The notes under the pieces are model-generated. The model had not been told where the DNA came from, did not search any database, and worked only from the letters and a program-made list of their open reading frames with translations. Of a stretch of 49,691 nt of DNA, positions 37,768-47,353 are shown piece after piece. A program made the translations under genes and the position numbers. The first letter of the stretch is position 1, and each line of letters opens with the position of its first letter. The stretch is from NCBI GenBank assembly GCA_016926175.1, contig JAFGPA010000012.1:1-49691 (forward strand), written 5' to 3'. Origin of the DNA: Microcaldota archaeon. GTDB lineage: Archaea > Micrarchaeota > Micrarchaeia > Anstonellales > Bilamarchaeaceae.

Positions 37768-38114
37768 TGCAATGCTGGGGAGTATTTAAACAATGGAAGC
37801 ACCAAAACAAATCCTGATATTATAAATGCCGATATTAGGGCCCACAGGTCAATTCTTCCTGAATATACCATGGAAAAAAGTGCAAGGATCATTATCAAAC
37901 CTGCAAAAACGCTTACAAAGAGCATGCTTCTTTCAAAGGATTTTCTTCTTTTCAGGTGTTCTTTTACATGGTCCTCGGAAACGTAGAGTTCATTCATCTG
38001 CGCTATGCCAAAAATCTTTTTGATTTTTCTGATGGCGTAGATTATCCTGTCTTCCTTTACAGGAATTGCACTTTTACCATCGACATTTTCCTGGGTATAG
38101 ATGCAGACTTTCAT
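37710..38114 (-). CDS. Two-TM membrane protein of the same locus
   Basis: MLFVSVFAGLIMILALFSMVY and LWALISAFIISGFVLVLPLF. Confidence 0.65.
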   Translation of the reverse strand: MKVCIYTQENVDGKSAIPVKEDRIIYAIRKIKKIFGIAQMNELYVSEDHVKEHLKRRKSFERSMLFVSVFAGLIMILALFSMVYSGRIDLWALISAFIISGFVLVLPLFKYSPALQWDEPKTIGKSPKGKKKVK

Positions 38115-38115
38115 T

Positions 38116-39708
38116 CTAATCCTCCAGAACTACCTGGCTAATTTCGCGGCCGACTCCGCCGCTCTTTTTCAGATCAACTTTGCCGAATATGTTGATTATG
38201 GTAACATCATCAACACCTGAATCCTTCAGGAAATCAGATATGTTTCTTCTTGCAACACCATATCTTTCAAGGGTGATCACCAATGAAATAACATCCATTC
38301 TTCTGTTGCCCTTGTCAAACTGCTTTGAAAGGGTTTCTATTCTGTCGTCTGCTAATCCAAATTGCCTTAATTTTCTTCTGAAATCTTCTTTCAGGAATGA
38401 CACGCTTCTTGCCATGGAAATATCCCTCCTTTGTTTTTCAGTAAGCACTTCTTTAAGGTCGAGGAAGTACTCCTTGCTTGGCTCTTCCCCTTCAATCTTT
38501 TCAAGAAGGAAAGTTGACGGGTACGGAGTCTGGGTTGTGAAGGACATGTTGACAGCCGCCTGGCCTACACCAAGCCTGCTGATCTCTTCACGCATAAATG
38601 GACTGAAGTTCAGGGATGACTGAAGATAATCCAGGAACCTTGCAAATTTCACTTTGAGTATAAATGTTGTTCCGACGTTGGAGAAGATTGCCTCGCTGAT
38701 ATCGGTAGGGTTCTGGGATGCAATGATCATGCCAAAGTTGTATTTACGGCCCTCACGAACAATCATAACGGCATCGGAATTGTCCTCTTTTCCGATTTTC
38801 CATGCTTCGTCCAGAACAATCAGAAGCCTGAGTCCTGACTGGCGGGCGCCTTCAATTGCACCGCTTATCCTCATTCTTTCCTTGATAAACTGCAGCAGCG
38901 TCAAAGCAGCCAGGGCACGCATTGTTTCATCAGGAAGGCCCACAAGGTCAAGGTCAACAAGGCCAGATGTTACAAGCCTTTCCAGGTCAACGGTACTTTG
39001 CTGTGCAAAGAAATCCTCCCCTGGTTTGGTAAACTGCCTCAGGCGGTAAATCGCGTTTTCCAGCTCTGCCGGGAATTCATAGGATCCCATCTGAGCCTGT
39101 TCGGTAAGTACTCTCACAACATCTTTCAGTGTCGGGGGGAGGATGGGCTTTCCCAGTTCATCCTTCTGTTCCCTCTGATCCATCCTGAACTTGTTTTCAA
39201 GATAGGTCTTTTCAATGGCCTGTTCTGTAAGCCTTCTTTGTTCCGGGTATTGGGAGATGTCTGTAAGAAGTTCCAGGGTTCTCATGATCTGCTTGATACG
39301 GTCATAGGGCTTCATGCCGCCCAGGTCAAGAAGATTGAGGTAGGAACCGCGGCCGAGCGAAACCACCTTGCCGCCTGTCTGTTTTACCCAATCCTTGTAT
39401 TCTCCTGCCCAGTCAATGATAAGTGCATTGGAATTCCAGACAAATGCCGCCCTCAAAAGAAAAGTCTTGATGAAGTAGGACTTTCCGGAACCTGAAATTC
39501 CGCACACTGCTATGTGAGGGTTTGCAACATTCTCATGGGTCCAGTAAAAAGGAGCATTGAATATTTTGGTTCTTCCGATGTAGACAGAATTGGTCGGATC
39601 TGCAAAAACTATCTCCAGGGGAGGCTCCGGCGGATGTACCAGTATATTCCTCTTTGAAATTGCAACATTAGGCAATTTGCCCAACCTAAGCCGTCCTGCT
39701 AATGCCAT
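38116..39708 (-). CDS. HerA/VirB4-like secretion-type ATPase (DUF87)
   Basis: IAVCGISGSGKSYFIKTFLLRA, LIIDWAGEYKDW, LRLLIVLDEAWKIG, FGMIIASQNPTDIS. Confidence 0.88.
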   Translation of the reverse strand: MALAGRLRLGKLPNVAISKRNILVHPPEPPLEIVFADPTNSVYIGRTKIFNAPFYWTHENVANPHIAVCGISGSGKSYFIKTFLLRAAFVWNSNALIIDWAGEYKDWVKQTGGKVVSLGRGSYLNLLDLGGMKPYDRIKQIMRTLELLTDISQYPEQRRLTEQAIEKTYLENKFRMDQREQKDELGKPILPPTLKDVVRVLTEQAQMGSYEFPAELENAIYRLRQFTKPGEDFFAQQSTVDLERLVTSGLVDLDLVGLPDETMRALAALTLLQFIKERMRISGAIEGARQSGLRLLIVLDEAWKIGKEDNSDAVMIVREGRKYNFGMIIASQNPTDISEAIFSNVGTTFILKVKFARFLDYLQSSLNFSPFMREEISRLGVGQAAVNMSFTTQTPYPSTFLLEKIEGEEPSKEYFLDLKEVLTEKQRRDISMARSVSFLKEDFRRKLRQFGLADDRIETLSKQFDKGNRRMDVISLVITLERYGVARRNISDFLKDSGVDDVTIINIFGKVDLKKSGGVGREISQVVLED

Positions 39709-39710
39709 TT

Positions 39711-40523
39711 TCAGATCACGCTCTCTTCAAGCTCCTGTGGGGATGTCGGGAAGAACCTCTCCCATTCAAAGCATTTAAGCATTTCATCGCCGCTAAGCTT
39801 TACAACCTCGATATTAAGGGCATTTGCAAGCACTGTTCTCAACTCATTGGACTGGGATCTTACAGCTGCAATTGCAGCATCCTTGCTCATTCCAACAGCA
39901 GTTGTCTGGGCATAGGCAATAATCCCCATAGGCTTTACCCCTTTTATAAGACGGGTGAGCTGGCTGTCCCATACGGCAGCTTCACGCTCGTATTTGTCTA
40001 TCTTAAGAACGTCAGCCTGCGCCTTGTCTCTTTCACGTGCAAGCCTGAGCTGCGCTTCAGCGCGCTTTGTTTCAATCATCTTTCTTTTTTCACCAACGTC
40101 TTCCACGTAGAGCATGTATGCGATTTTGGTTACATATTTCAGGTTTGATATTGCACGTTCAAAAAACTGGCTGTATGCAATGTTTTCCTCTCCTGTTTTT
40201 TCCGCCGCTGATTCGAATATTTTAATTCCCATAAAGGCAGATGCATAAAAAACGCCATTCCCTGATTTAACAATAACATCCTGGCTGGGAGGAATTTCAA
40301 AACCTTCATCGCTCATCATTATGATTTTGGTCCGCTGGGTGATAAGAGGGACAATGATATATCCGTATTTCCAGAACAAAACTCCCATAACCGATCCCAT
40401 GAAAGCAATAATGCCTCCAATTAAACCGAATATGCCGCCCCCCATGAAAGCAAAGAGAGCCCCTAAAACCCCGACAAAAATTGAGGCGAACATGTAATTC
40501 TTAGAACCTGCAGTGGCTACCAT
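39711..40523 (-). CDS. Membrane protein with N-terminal TM hairpin and helical cytoplasmic region, upstream partner of the ATPase
   Basis: MFASIFVGVLGALFAFMGGGIFGLIGGIIAFMGSVMGVLFW; helical RKMIETKRAEAQLRLARERDKAQADVLKIDKYEREAAVW. Confidence 0.65.
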   Translation of the reverse strand: MVATAGSKNYMFASIFVGVLGALFAFMGGGIFGLIGGIIAFMGSVMGVLFWKYGYIIVPLITQRTKIIMMSDEGFEIPPSQDVIVKSGNGVFYASAFMGIKIFESAAEKTGEENIAYSQFFERAISNLKYVTKIAYMLYVEDVGEKRKMIETKRAEAQLRLARERDKAQADVLKIDKYEREAAVWDSQLTRLIKGVKPMGIIAYAQTTAVGMSKDAAIAAVRSQSNELRTVLANALNIEVVKLSGDEMLKCFEWERFFPTSPQELEESVI

Positions 40524-40563
40524 AGTCTATCCCTCAGTAAATATCAAAGGAATGATATTAAAA

Positions 40564-41871
40564 TCAATCCCTTACCGCATCCTCCACTATCTTCTGAGCT
40601 TTTCCAATATAGGTGGAATAATCAAAAAGCGTGTTTGTTGTTTTTTCATCCAGAATCTTGCTTTCTATAACAAGTTCTTTCAGATGCCGGTTGTTTTTAT
40701 AGGCTTCCTGCGCCAGGGTCCTGACAAGCTCATGCGCCTCCTGCCTCCCCATGCCCTTCTCCGTGAGGGCAATCATCAGGCGTTCGGCCATGATAAGGCC
40801 GTTTGTTAGTTCAAGATTTTTCCTGATGTTTTTGTCATTGAACTCCAGACCGGAAAGGATTCTGGAAATTTCAAGGATCATGTAATGGACGCACAGAAAA
40901 GTTTCGCCGAAAATTGCGCGCTCATTTGCACTGTTTGTCAAATCCCTTTCATGCTCCAGGGCAATGTTCTCCAGTGCAGTAATCAGGTTTGCCCGGGGCA
41001 GTCTGGCAAGCGAGCAGACGCGCTCGCTTTTATGCGGATTTCTTTTATGGGGCATTGTTGATGAACCCACCTGCGATTTGCCGAACGCCTCTGAAATTTC
41101 AAGGATTTCCGTTCTCTGAAGATTCCTGATTTCCTTGGCTATTTTTTCTATGGAAGCTGCCAGAATCGCAAGATCTGCAATCACTTCGGCATGGCGGTCT
41201 CTTTGCACCACCTGGCTGGAAACCTTTGCAGGCGAAAGGCCAAGCTCTTTCATCACAAGCTCCTGTATTTCAGGACCCTGCTCACCAAAGGTTGCCATAG
41301 TGCCCACGGCTCCGGACATTTTGCCTACTGCAATCCGTTTTTTTGATTCCAGAAGTCTTTCCAGCGAGCGCAGGATATCCTGGTAGTAAAGGGCAAATTT
41401 CATGCCATAGGTTGTTGGTACGGCGTGCTGGCCATGGGTTCTTCCCATGCACACTTTGCTTTTGTTTTCCTTTGCCAGTTTTTTCAGAATGGCTGCAAGC
41501 TTCCTCCCGTCATCCTCAATAATTGCAATTGCATCCATGAAAATCAGGGCTGTCGCAGTATCTTCAATATCATAGGAAGTTGAACCAAGATGGACATATT
41601 TGCCAGCATCGCCTGACTGTTCTGAGAGGGCCTTCACCATTGCCATCAGATCATGATGGATTTCATCCTCTATCTCCTTAACTCTGGAAAGCTGCACTTT
41701 CTTTGCGCCTTGCTCTATTTTGGCAGGGGCATCGGGGGGGACGTTGCCAAGCTTTGCATGGGCTTTTGCCAGGGCAACTTCAACCTCCATCCATTTCCGG
41801 ATTTTGGTGTCATCCTCGAAAACCTTATTCATCCTGGTAGCATAACGCTCTTCAAAAGGAGAAATCGACAT
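40564..41871 (-). CDS. purB: Adenylosuccinate lyase
   Basis: HLGSTSYDIEDTATAL, MGRTHGQHAVPTTYG, QVGSSTMPHKRNPHKSE. Confidence 0.95.
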   Translation of the reverse strand: MSISPFEERYATRMNKVFEDDTKIRKWMEVEVALAKAHAKLGNVPPDAPAKIEQGAKKVQLSRVKEIEDEIHHDLMAMVKALSEQSGDAGKYVHLGSTSYDIEDTATALIFMDAIAIIEDDGRKLAAILKKLAKENKSKVCMGRTHGQHAVPTTYGMKFALYYQDILRSLERLLESKKRIAVGKMSGAVGTMATFGEQGPEIQELVMKELGLSPAKVSSQVVQRDRHAEVIADLAILAASIEKIAKEIRNLQRTEILEISEAFGKSQVGSSTMPHKRNPHKSERVCSLARLPRANLITALENIALEHERDLTNSANERAIFGETFLCVHYMILEISRILSGLEFNDKNIRKNLELTNGLIMAERLMIALTEKGMGRQEAHELVRTLAQEAYKNNRHLKELVIESKILDEKTTNTLFDYSTYIGKAQKIVEDAVRD

Positions 41872-42103
41872 GAAAAAAATATCTCATCAAAGGATTAAAA
41901 AGCTGCCCACTAAATGGAAATGATCGTAAAAAATGGGGATTAACGGGCCTTTATAAGCAAAATGTGGGAAATCCCGTAAAAAAAGGATAGATTTAAATAC
42001 TTGAAAGTCCATATTAAATAACAGCAAAAAAAATGGGACCAGTTGAAGTAATAGAAATATTTAAATACATGGAATCCCATATATTATAACATAGGCGAAT
42101 GAT

Positions 42104-43129
42104 ATGGCAGAACAAAAAATAGATGTGGATGAGGTCAAAAACGGCCTTTACAATATGGTTGAGGCAATGCTTAAGATGGGCGGCGGAGAGGAACTCATGA
42201 TGAAAACAGAGTTGCTCATGCTCGGCATCAGGCAGAGCAAAAAGCTTGAGCCGCATGACACCCAAAAATTCTATGACCTGCTTGTTCTTTCATACATAGG
42301 TCCTCAGGGAGATGCTCCGAATCTTGACAAAAAGCTGATGGATGGAATCAGCACGAAATTTATCCAGGGAACAACAGAAAGAGTAATACTTGAAACTGAC
42401 AGGGACGACAGATATGCAGAATTTGCAAAAAAATGCCTCATAAACGCTGCAAAGCATGGTAACGATATTACAAGAAAATATGCTGCAATCGCACTGGGAG
42501 CCTTCACAAATGATGTCCATATCAGGAATTCACTTGTAGATATTGTGGAAAAAGAAACGGGAGCTGCTGCTGAAGGTGCAGAAGCAGGCCTGAGGGCAAT
42601 CAAGATCAGAACAGAAAGGGAAACAGCAGACGCTGACCGTGCAATGCTTGTTGAAACAGAATATCCTGATCCGAAAATGGTCCAGAGGCAGTTTATTGAC
42701 AACATATTCAGGGCAGTAAACGCGATCTATGGAGGGACTGTAACTGGAACTGCCGGAAGAATCAATGTGATAACTTTGGCAACCCAGGGAACCAGCATTC
42801 CAGTAAAACTGGATGCCCACAGCATCAGGCTTGTGAAAAGAAACGTTGAGGGTGCCCTCATAAGCGCATTTATCAACGGAGATGAGGCTGTCAGAAATGA
42901 GGCAATTGAAGGAATAAAAAAGATGGGCAGCGTAAGAATACTTGAGAACCTTGAAGACATTACAAAAACAGAAAGAGATTCTGCAGGAAGTCTTAATCCT
43001 CTTGGAAGGAAAGCAAGAGAGATTGCGGAAGGGATACAAAGGACAAGATATGGAAAGACACTGCCTCCTCCGCTGTCAAGAAGGAAGGCAGCTTCAAGGC
43101 ATGATGCCAGGTTAACCCAGCAGAGTTAA
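42104..43129 (+). CDS. HEAT-repeat-like helical protein, unknown function
   Basis: Alpha-helical repeats such as ITRKYAAIALGAFTNDVHIRNSLVDIV and GDEAVRNEAIEGIKKMGSVRILENL. Confidence 0.6.
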   Translation: MAEQKIDVDEVKNGLYNMVEAMLKMGGGEELMMKTELLMLGIRQSKKLEPHDTQKFYDLLVLSYIGPQGDAPNLDKKLMDGISTKFIQGTTERVILETDRDDRYAEFAKKCLINAAKHGNDITRKYAAIALGAFTNDVHIRNSLVDIVEKETGAAAEGAEAGLRAIKIRTERETADADRAMLVETEYPDPKMVQRQFIDNIFRAVNAIYGGTVTGTAGRINVITLATQGTSIPVKLDAHSIRLVKRNVEGALISAFINGDEAVRNEAIEGIKKMGSVRILENLEDITKTERDSAGSLNPLGRKAREIAEGIQRTRYGKTLPPPLSRRKAASRHDARLTQQS

Positions 43130-43153
43130 AAGTGAATCATTCAAAATAGCCAT

Positions 43154-43837
43154 ATGGCAAAAAGCCGGATTCTGAAGAAAGAAAACAAGGCTTACCTTGA
43201 GCTTCCAAAGGAGCTTATGGAATATGACGAGGTAGAGCTTTTTCAACTGAAGGAAGGCTACCTTCTGGTGCCTGTTGAAGTAAGGGTAAAGGAAGCTGAA
43301 ATAGCCGTTATAAGAAAGCTCCTTGCCATTAAATTTGAGAACCGGACTCCTTCTGTTATTGAAAAGGAATTTGTAGACGTAGAGAAGATACTGCTCAGGG
43401 AGCTTGAGAAAAAAGGGCTTGTAAACATTTTCAGGGGGAAAAAATACCCGAAAGGGGTCTATAACATCAATGCAGAGGTTTATGCTCTCCTGCAGGAATC
43501 CAAAAAAATTGAGAATCCTGAAGGCCTTGTGCGGGGATTTGTGACTTTAAAGGACAAAGACGATGCATACAGGCTCTCCCAGAAGCTCGGTTCTGAAATG
43601 AAAAACGGTACAGTAATAGGAGTGAAAGGTTTTGATGGCAAATTCTATGCAGTGACAAAAAGCTACCTTGAAAGCTCCCGGAAGGATATTGAAAAGGCCC
43701 TTCAGGGCGAAATGGACGCAGGCGAAATTGCAAATGCTGCAAAACTGGATCCTGAAGGCTGTATTGCTGTCCTGAGGCTTATGGCTGAGAGCGGGGACAT
43801 TCTTGAAAAAAAGAAAGGGATCTTCGTGAGAGTATGA
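43154..43837 (+). CDS. Conserved archaeal protein, AbrB-like N-terminus and winged-helix-like C-terminus
   Basis: MAKSRILKKENKAYLELPKELMEYDEVELFQLKEGYLLV; C-terminal MDAGEIANAAKLDPEGCIAVLRLMAESGDILEKKKGIFVRV. Confidence 0.5.
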   Translation: MAKSRILKKENKAYLELPKELMEYDEVELFQLKEGYLLVPVEVRVKEAEIAVIRKLLAIKFENRTPSVIEKEFVDVEKILLRELEKKGLVNIFRGKKYPKGVYNINAEVYALLQESKKIENPEGLVRGFVTLKDKDDAYRLSQKLGSEMKNGTVIGVKGFDGKFYAVTKSYLESSRKDIEKALQGEMDAGEIANAAKLDPEGCIAVLRLMAESGDILEKKKGIFVRV

Positions 43838-44898
43838 TGATCAAGGATGAAATTTACGGAACAATTGAGTTCGATGATCTGGAAGAAAGAATCATCGACA
43901 GCGAGGATTTCCAGAGGCTCAGAAGGATAAAGCAGATGTCAGTAACAAATCTTGTTTACCCCGGGGCAAACCACACGAGATTTGAGCATTCCCTTGGAAC
44001 CGCCCACCTTTCAGGATATATTGCAGAAAGGGTGGGGCTGAAAACCGATGAAATAAAAAAAGTGAAGCTTTTCGGCCTCCTCCATGACATAGGGCACACT
44101 GTTTTTTCGCATGAGGGGGAAGATGTGCTGAAAAGGCATATTGGCAGCCATGAAGAGATAGGAAAAAAGAAGATCCTTCATGGAGACATTGCAGATATAA
44201 TATCAGAAAACTATAATCCTGGAGAGATTGCCGAATCAAACATTGTAACTTCGGATATTGGAGCAGACAGAATGGACTACCTGAAGAGGGATGCACAGAA
44301 CACAGGAGTGGCATACGGCATAATCGACCTGGACAGAATTGTCCATACGCTGATGATGAAGGATGGTGAGCTTTGCATAAAGAAAGGCGGCCTGGCGGCG
44401 GCAGAATATCTGCTTGTCGCAAGGTTCATGATGTTTTCAACAGTTTATCTTCATAAGACAGTGAGAATCGCAACTGCCATGCTTTACAGGGCCATGGAAG
44501 GCGCAATAGAAGATGGTTTTCCCCCTAAAAGGTTTACAGAAATAGATGATGAGCAGGCCATGGCAGTATTGCTGGAATCTGAAAAAGGAAGAAGATATGC
44601 TGAAGGACTGAAAAAGAGAAAGTTGTTCAAGGAAGTATGCTCAGTCAAAACATTGCCGGAAAAGCTTGAGGATGAACTGAAAGAGGAATTTGAAGTCATA
44701 GTGGACAGGCCGCATCAGTTTTTCAAGCCTGTCGGATTCAAAGTGGACAGTGAAAACGGGCCTGTGTCAATATCGGAAATATCCAATCTGGTGAAGTCAC
44801 TGAAAACGGCTGAAGAAGAAAGAATGAAAATACTCATACTGGCAAGCGATGAGAACAGGAAAAAATTCGGAAAAAGCATAATGGCTAAAGCAGGTTAG
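43834..44898 (+). CDS. HD-superfamily phosphohydrolase (SAMHD1/dGTPase-like)
   Basis: DSEDFQRLRRIKQMSVTNLVYPGANHTRFEHSLGTAHL, LFGLLHDIGHTVFSHEGED, DIGADRMDYLKRDAQNTG. Confidence 0.93.
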   Translation: MMIKDEIYGTIEFDDLEERIIDSEDFQRLRRIKQMSVTNLVYPGANHTRFEHSLGTAHLSGYIAERVGLKTDEIKKVKLFGLLHDIGHTVFSHEGEDVLKRHIGSHEEIGKKKILHGDIADIISENYNPGEIAESNIVTSDIGADRMDYLKRDAQNTGVAYGIIDLDRIVHTLMMKDGELCIKKGGLAAAEYLLVARFMMFSTVYLHKTVRIATAMLYRAMEGAIEDGFPPKRFTEIDDEQAMAVLLESEKGRRYAEGLKKRKLFKEVCSVKTLPEKLEDELKEEFEVIVDRPHQFFKPVGFKVDSENGPVSISEISNLVKSLKTAEEERMKILILASDENRKKFGKSIMAKAG

Positions 44899-45040
44899 CA
44901 ACGTGTACAATTACCACAAGAATAACCACTGCCGCCACAACGAATTTAGGCTCTATGGATTTTCCGCTTATCGCAATATCAGGCGAAGAGCCTATGATGC
45001 CGGCAGAACTCATGGGCATTGAAACCTTGTTTGAGGACAT
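44885..45040 (-). CDS. secG: Preprotein translocase subunit Sec61-beta/SecG
   Basis: Hand translation MSSNKVSMPMSSAGIIGSSPDIAISGKSIEPKFVVAAVVILVVIVHVANLL*; matches archaeal Sec61-beta plan (MP-SSAG, then I-P-V + one TM). Below the ORF-track length cutoff. Confidence 0.85.
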   Translation of the reverse strand: MSSNKVSMPMSSAGIIGSSPDIAISGKSIEPKFVVAAVVILVVIVHVANLL

Positions 45041-45095
45041 ATTTTTGATTGTGTTGGGGATGGTATTAAAACCTTTGTCATATCATATCTAGCGT

Positions 45096-45833
45096 ATGGC
45101 TGGCGTAGAAATACACACGAATTCCAGGATAAAAAAATTAAAGAAGCCGACAATAATTATAGGGTTTCCAGGCACCGGTCTTGTCGGAAGCGTTGCAGCT
45201 TCCCAGATTGTCGATTCCCTTAACATGGAATTTGGAGGCCATATAAGCAGCCCTGATTTTGCTCCCCTCGCTGCAATACACGATTACAAGCCATTGCCTG
45301 CAGCAAGAATACATTTTTCGGAAAAAGACAACCTGATAATAATAATTTCAGAAATGACAATACCAGTCTCTTCCTCCAGCGAACTCGCAGACAAGATATT
45401 CCAGTTTTCCAAGGCAGTTGATGCAGCATCAATAATCTCGCTTGGGGGAATTTCACTTAATGACGAGCAGGGCGAGGTATACATTGTTTCAAGCGACAGG
45501 GAAATGATAAAGCTTGCTACAAGCAAGAAGTTTGCAAAACCAATAAGGGAGGGCGCAACAACCGGAGTAACCGGCATTCTTCTTACAAAAGGAACCCTGG
45601 AAAGATTTCCAATCACAACAATACTGGCAGAATCTTCGGAAGAATATCTTGATCCAAAAGCCGCATCGCGTGTGATAAAGGTGCTCTCAAGAATAATAGA
45701 GCTTCCGATAAGCACAAGCAAGCTTGATAGGGAAGCCCGTGCAATGTCCGAAGACATAAAGACCGCTGTCAAGAAAGCAAAAATTTCAAAGAAAGGGCCT
45801 TCAAGCTATGAAGGCGGAACTATGTACGGCTGA
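45096..45833 (+). CDS. PAC2 family proteasome-assembly-chaperone-like protein
   Basis: PTIIIGFPGTGLVGSVAASQIVDSLNMEFGGHISSPDFAPLAAIHDYKPLPAARIH. Confidence 0.9.
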   Translation: MAGVEIHTNSRIKKLKKPTIIIGFPGTGLVGSVAASQIVDSLNMEFGGHISSPDFAPLAAIHDYKPLPAARIHFSEKDNLIIIISEMTIPVSSSSELADKIFQFSKAVDAASIISLGGISLNDEQGEVYIVSSDREMIKLATSKKFAKPIREGATTGVTGILLTKGTLERFPITTILAESSEEYLDPKAASRVIKVLSRIIELPISTSKLDREARAMSEDIKTAVKKAKISKKGPSSYEGGTMYG

Positions 45834-45885
45834 ACTTTTTGTAGCGGCAAGGCAGCATTTCTAATTAAAATAGGCCAGGGTATAG

Positions 45886-46085
45886 TGCAGGGAGCAGGAT
45901 TTGAACCTGCGAAGGCACTAAGCCGCAGGATTTCCCCTCAAGAAGTTTGATGGAACTTTACCCTTGGAGAAGTTTATCAAAAACATGAGAACAACTCATG
46001 AAGTTTGATGGAACTTTATCCTTGGAAAAACCTGGGGAAAGTTCCCTTAAGTCCTGCGCATTTGACCGGACTTTGCTATCCCTGC
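45886..46085 (-). tRNA. tRNA-Leu(TAA), class II, with a 114-nt anticodon-loop intron (about 45932-46045)
   Basis: Acceptor GCAGGGA/TCCCTGC, discriminator A; anticodon stem CAGGA/TCCTG around CTTAAG|A; T arm GCAGG-TTCAAAT-CCTGC. Spliced length 86 nt. Confidence 0.88.
45942..46026 (-). repeat. 27-nt direct repeat (GAAGTTTGATGGAACTTTAYCCTTGGA, plus-strand sense) at 45942-45968 and 46000-46026 within the tRNA-Leu intron
   Basis: 26/27 identical by eye. Confidence 0.95.
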
Positions 46086-46112
46086 ATAAGTATGAACTTT
46101 GCATGATCTGGT

Positions 46113-47051
46113 TTAAAGGATTTTTGCTTTTTTTCCGTCATGATAAACAGTTTCTTCAAATCGCATGCCGTATTTTTCATAATAGAATGCAGGCTCTATT
46201 GCCATTGTTGCACCGGCAATTCTGGCTTTTGATCTAAAGCCAAGGCCAGGGTACTCATGAACATCAAGCCCGATGCCGTGGCCAATAGAATGTATAAGAT
46301 GCGGAAATCCGGCTTTTTCCATCTGCTTTTCAGCAAACCCGGCAACATCTTTTCCGCATTTAAGATTTGGCAGTTCGTCAATTATGGAATAACAGATGTT
46401 CTGCAAAGTTTCGTATTCCTGCCTTTGTTTTTTTGTCGGCTGAAGAAGAAAGCAGCGGGTCAGATCAGAGCAGTAATGGCCATATTTCACTCCATAATCA
46501 ACCATGACAAGGGAGCCGAGTTTTTTCTTTCGCGCCCTGTAATGAGGATATGAGGTTGAAGAATCAGTTGCAACTATCGGATCGAATGCAGGTTCGAGAC
46601 CAAGTTCAATTGTTTTCATACGTATTTGTTTTTCGATATCAAGCTCTGTCCCGGCGGAAAAATCCAGTGAGTGAAAAATTTCCCGGGTGAACTGAGCTGC
46701 TTTTCTGATTTTTGCGATTTCGTCTTTTCTTTTAACAGACCTTCTGGCAATGATTTCAGCGGTAGCATCCTTCAGGCTGCAGTATTTTTCGAGCTTTTTG
46801 ACTGTTGCAGCAGCAAGCGAGGAAAAATCAGCGCACACTGTTTTTCCTTTTACAAAGTTTGAAAGCTTATCAAAAGGATCTGAATAAACCACTACCCTGC
46901 CGGGAAAATTTGCCTTTGCAAATGCTTCATTAAGCGCGGGAACAAAAAGGATTTTGCTCTTGCCAACAAGCAGAAAGGCATGATCGATATCAAGGCCGCT
47001 GTAGTAGTAGAAATTTGAATCAAAACTTTCGCCCCTGTAAAAGATATACAT
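46113..47051 (-). CDS. pepQ: M24 family Xaa-Pro peptidase
   Basis: VMVDYGVKYGHYCSDLTRCFLL, LIHSIGHGIGLDVHEYPGLG, AIEPAFYYEKYGMRFEETVYHDGKKAKIL. Confidence 0.93.
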   Translation of the reverse strand: MYIFYRGESFDSNFYYYSGLDIDHAFLLVGKSKILFVPALNEAFAKANFPGRVVVYSDPFDKLSNFVKGKTVCADFSSLAAATVKKLEKYCSLKDATAEIIARRSVKRKDEIAKIRKAAQFTREIFHSLDFSAGTELDIEKQIRMKTIELGLEPAFDPIVATDSSTSYPHYRARKKKLGSLVMVDYGVKYGHYCSDLTRCFLLQPTKKQRQEYETLQNICYSIIDELPNLKCGKDVAGFAEKQMEKAGFPHLIHSIGHGIGLDVHEYPGLGFRSKARIAGATMAIEPAFYYEKYGMRFEETVYHDGKKAKIL

Positions 47052-47053
47052 AT

Positions 47054-47353
47054 CTACATCTCATAGGTTCTTTGCTTTCCCTGCTCAGTTTCAACAATAA
47101 CTATTGTTTTTGTTTCAGCAGCCGGATAAGTAAAGTCAACTGTCTGCCCTTTTCTTATTTTTGACCTCGCAAAAATAATGTCGTTGGATTTTACAGTTAT
47201 TTTGTGGATATTCCTGTTGGCGGTTATTGTAAGAGTATCGAGATGGTCTCCTTTGCTTTTCCTTGCACTGAATGGCCGGTTTCTTATAATAAACAATACT
47301 ATCAGGATTAGGATTAGAAGAATTAAACCTCCTACACACGCTTCAACAATCAT
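47054..47353 (-). CDS. Small single-TM protein, unknown
   Basis: MIVEACVGGLILLILILIVLFIIRNR; start overlaps end of PIN gene. Confidence 0.55.
   Translation of the reverse strand: MIVEACVGGLILLILILIVLFIIRNRPFSARKSKGDHLDTLTITANRNIHKITVKSNDIIFARSKIRKGQTVDFTYPAAETKTIVIVETEQGKQRTYEM

Noticed and set aside
41872-42103. Small ORF MGPVEVIEIFKYMESHIL in the purB/HEAT-gene gap
   Set aside because: Only 18 codons and overlaps a TTTAAATA promoter-like element; no supporting evidence.
45942-46026. Box C/D sRNA within the tRNA-Leu intron (TGATG in each repeat)
   Set aside because: Only a partial box C on the antisense strand and no CTGA box D at suitable spacing.
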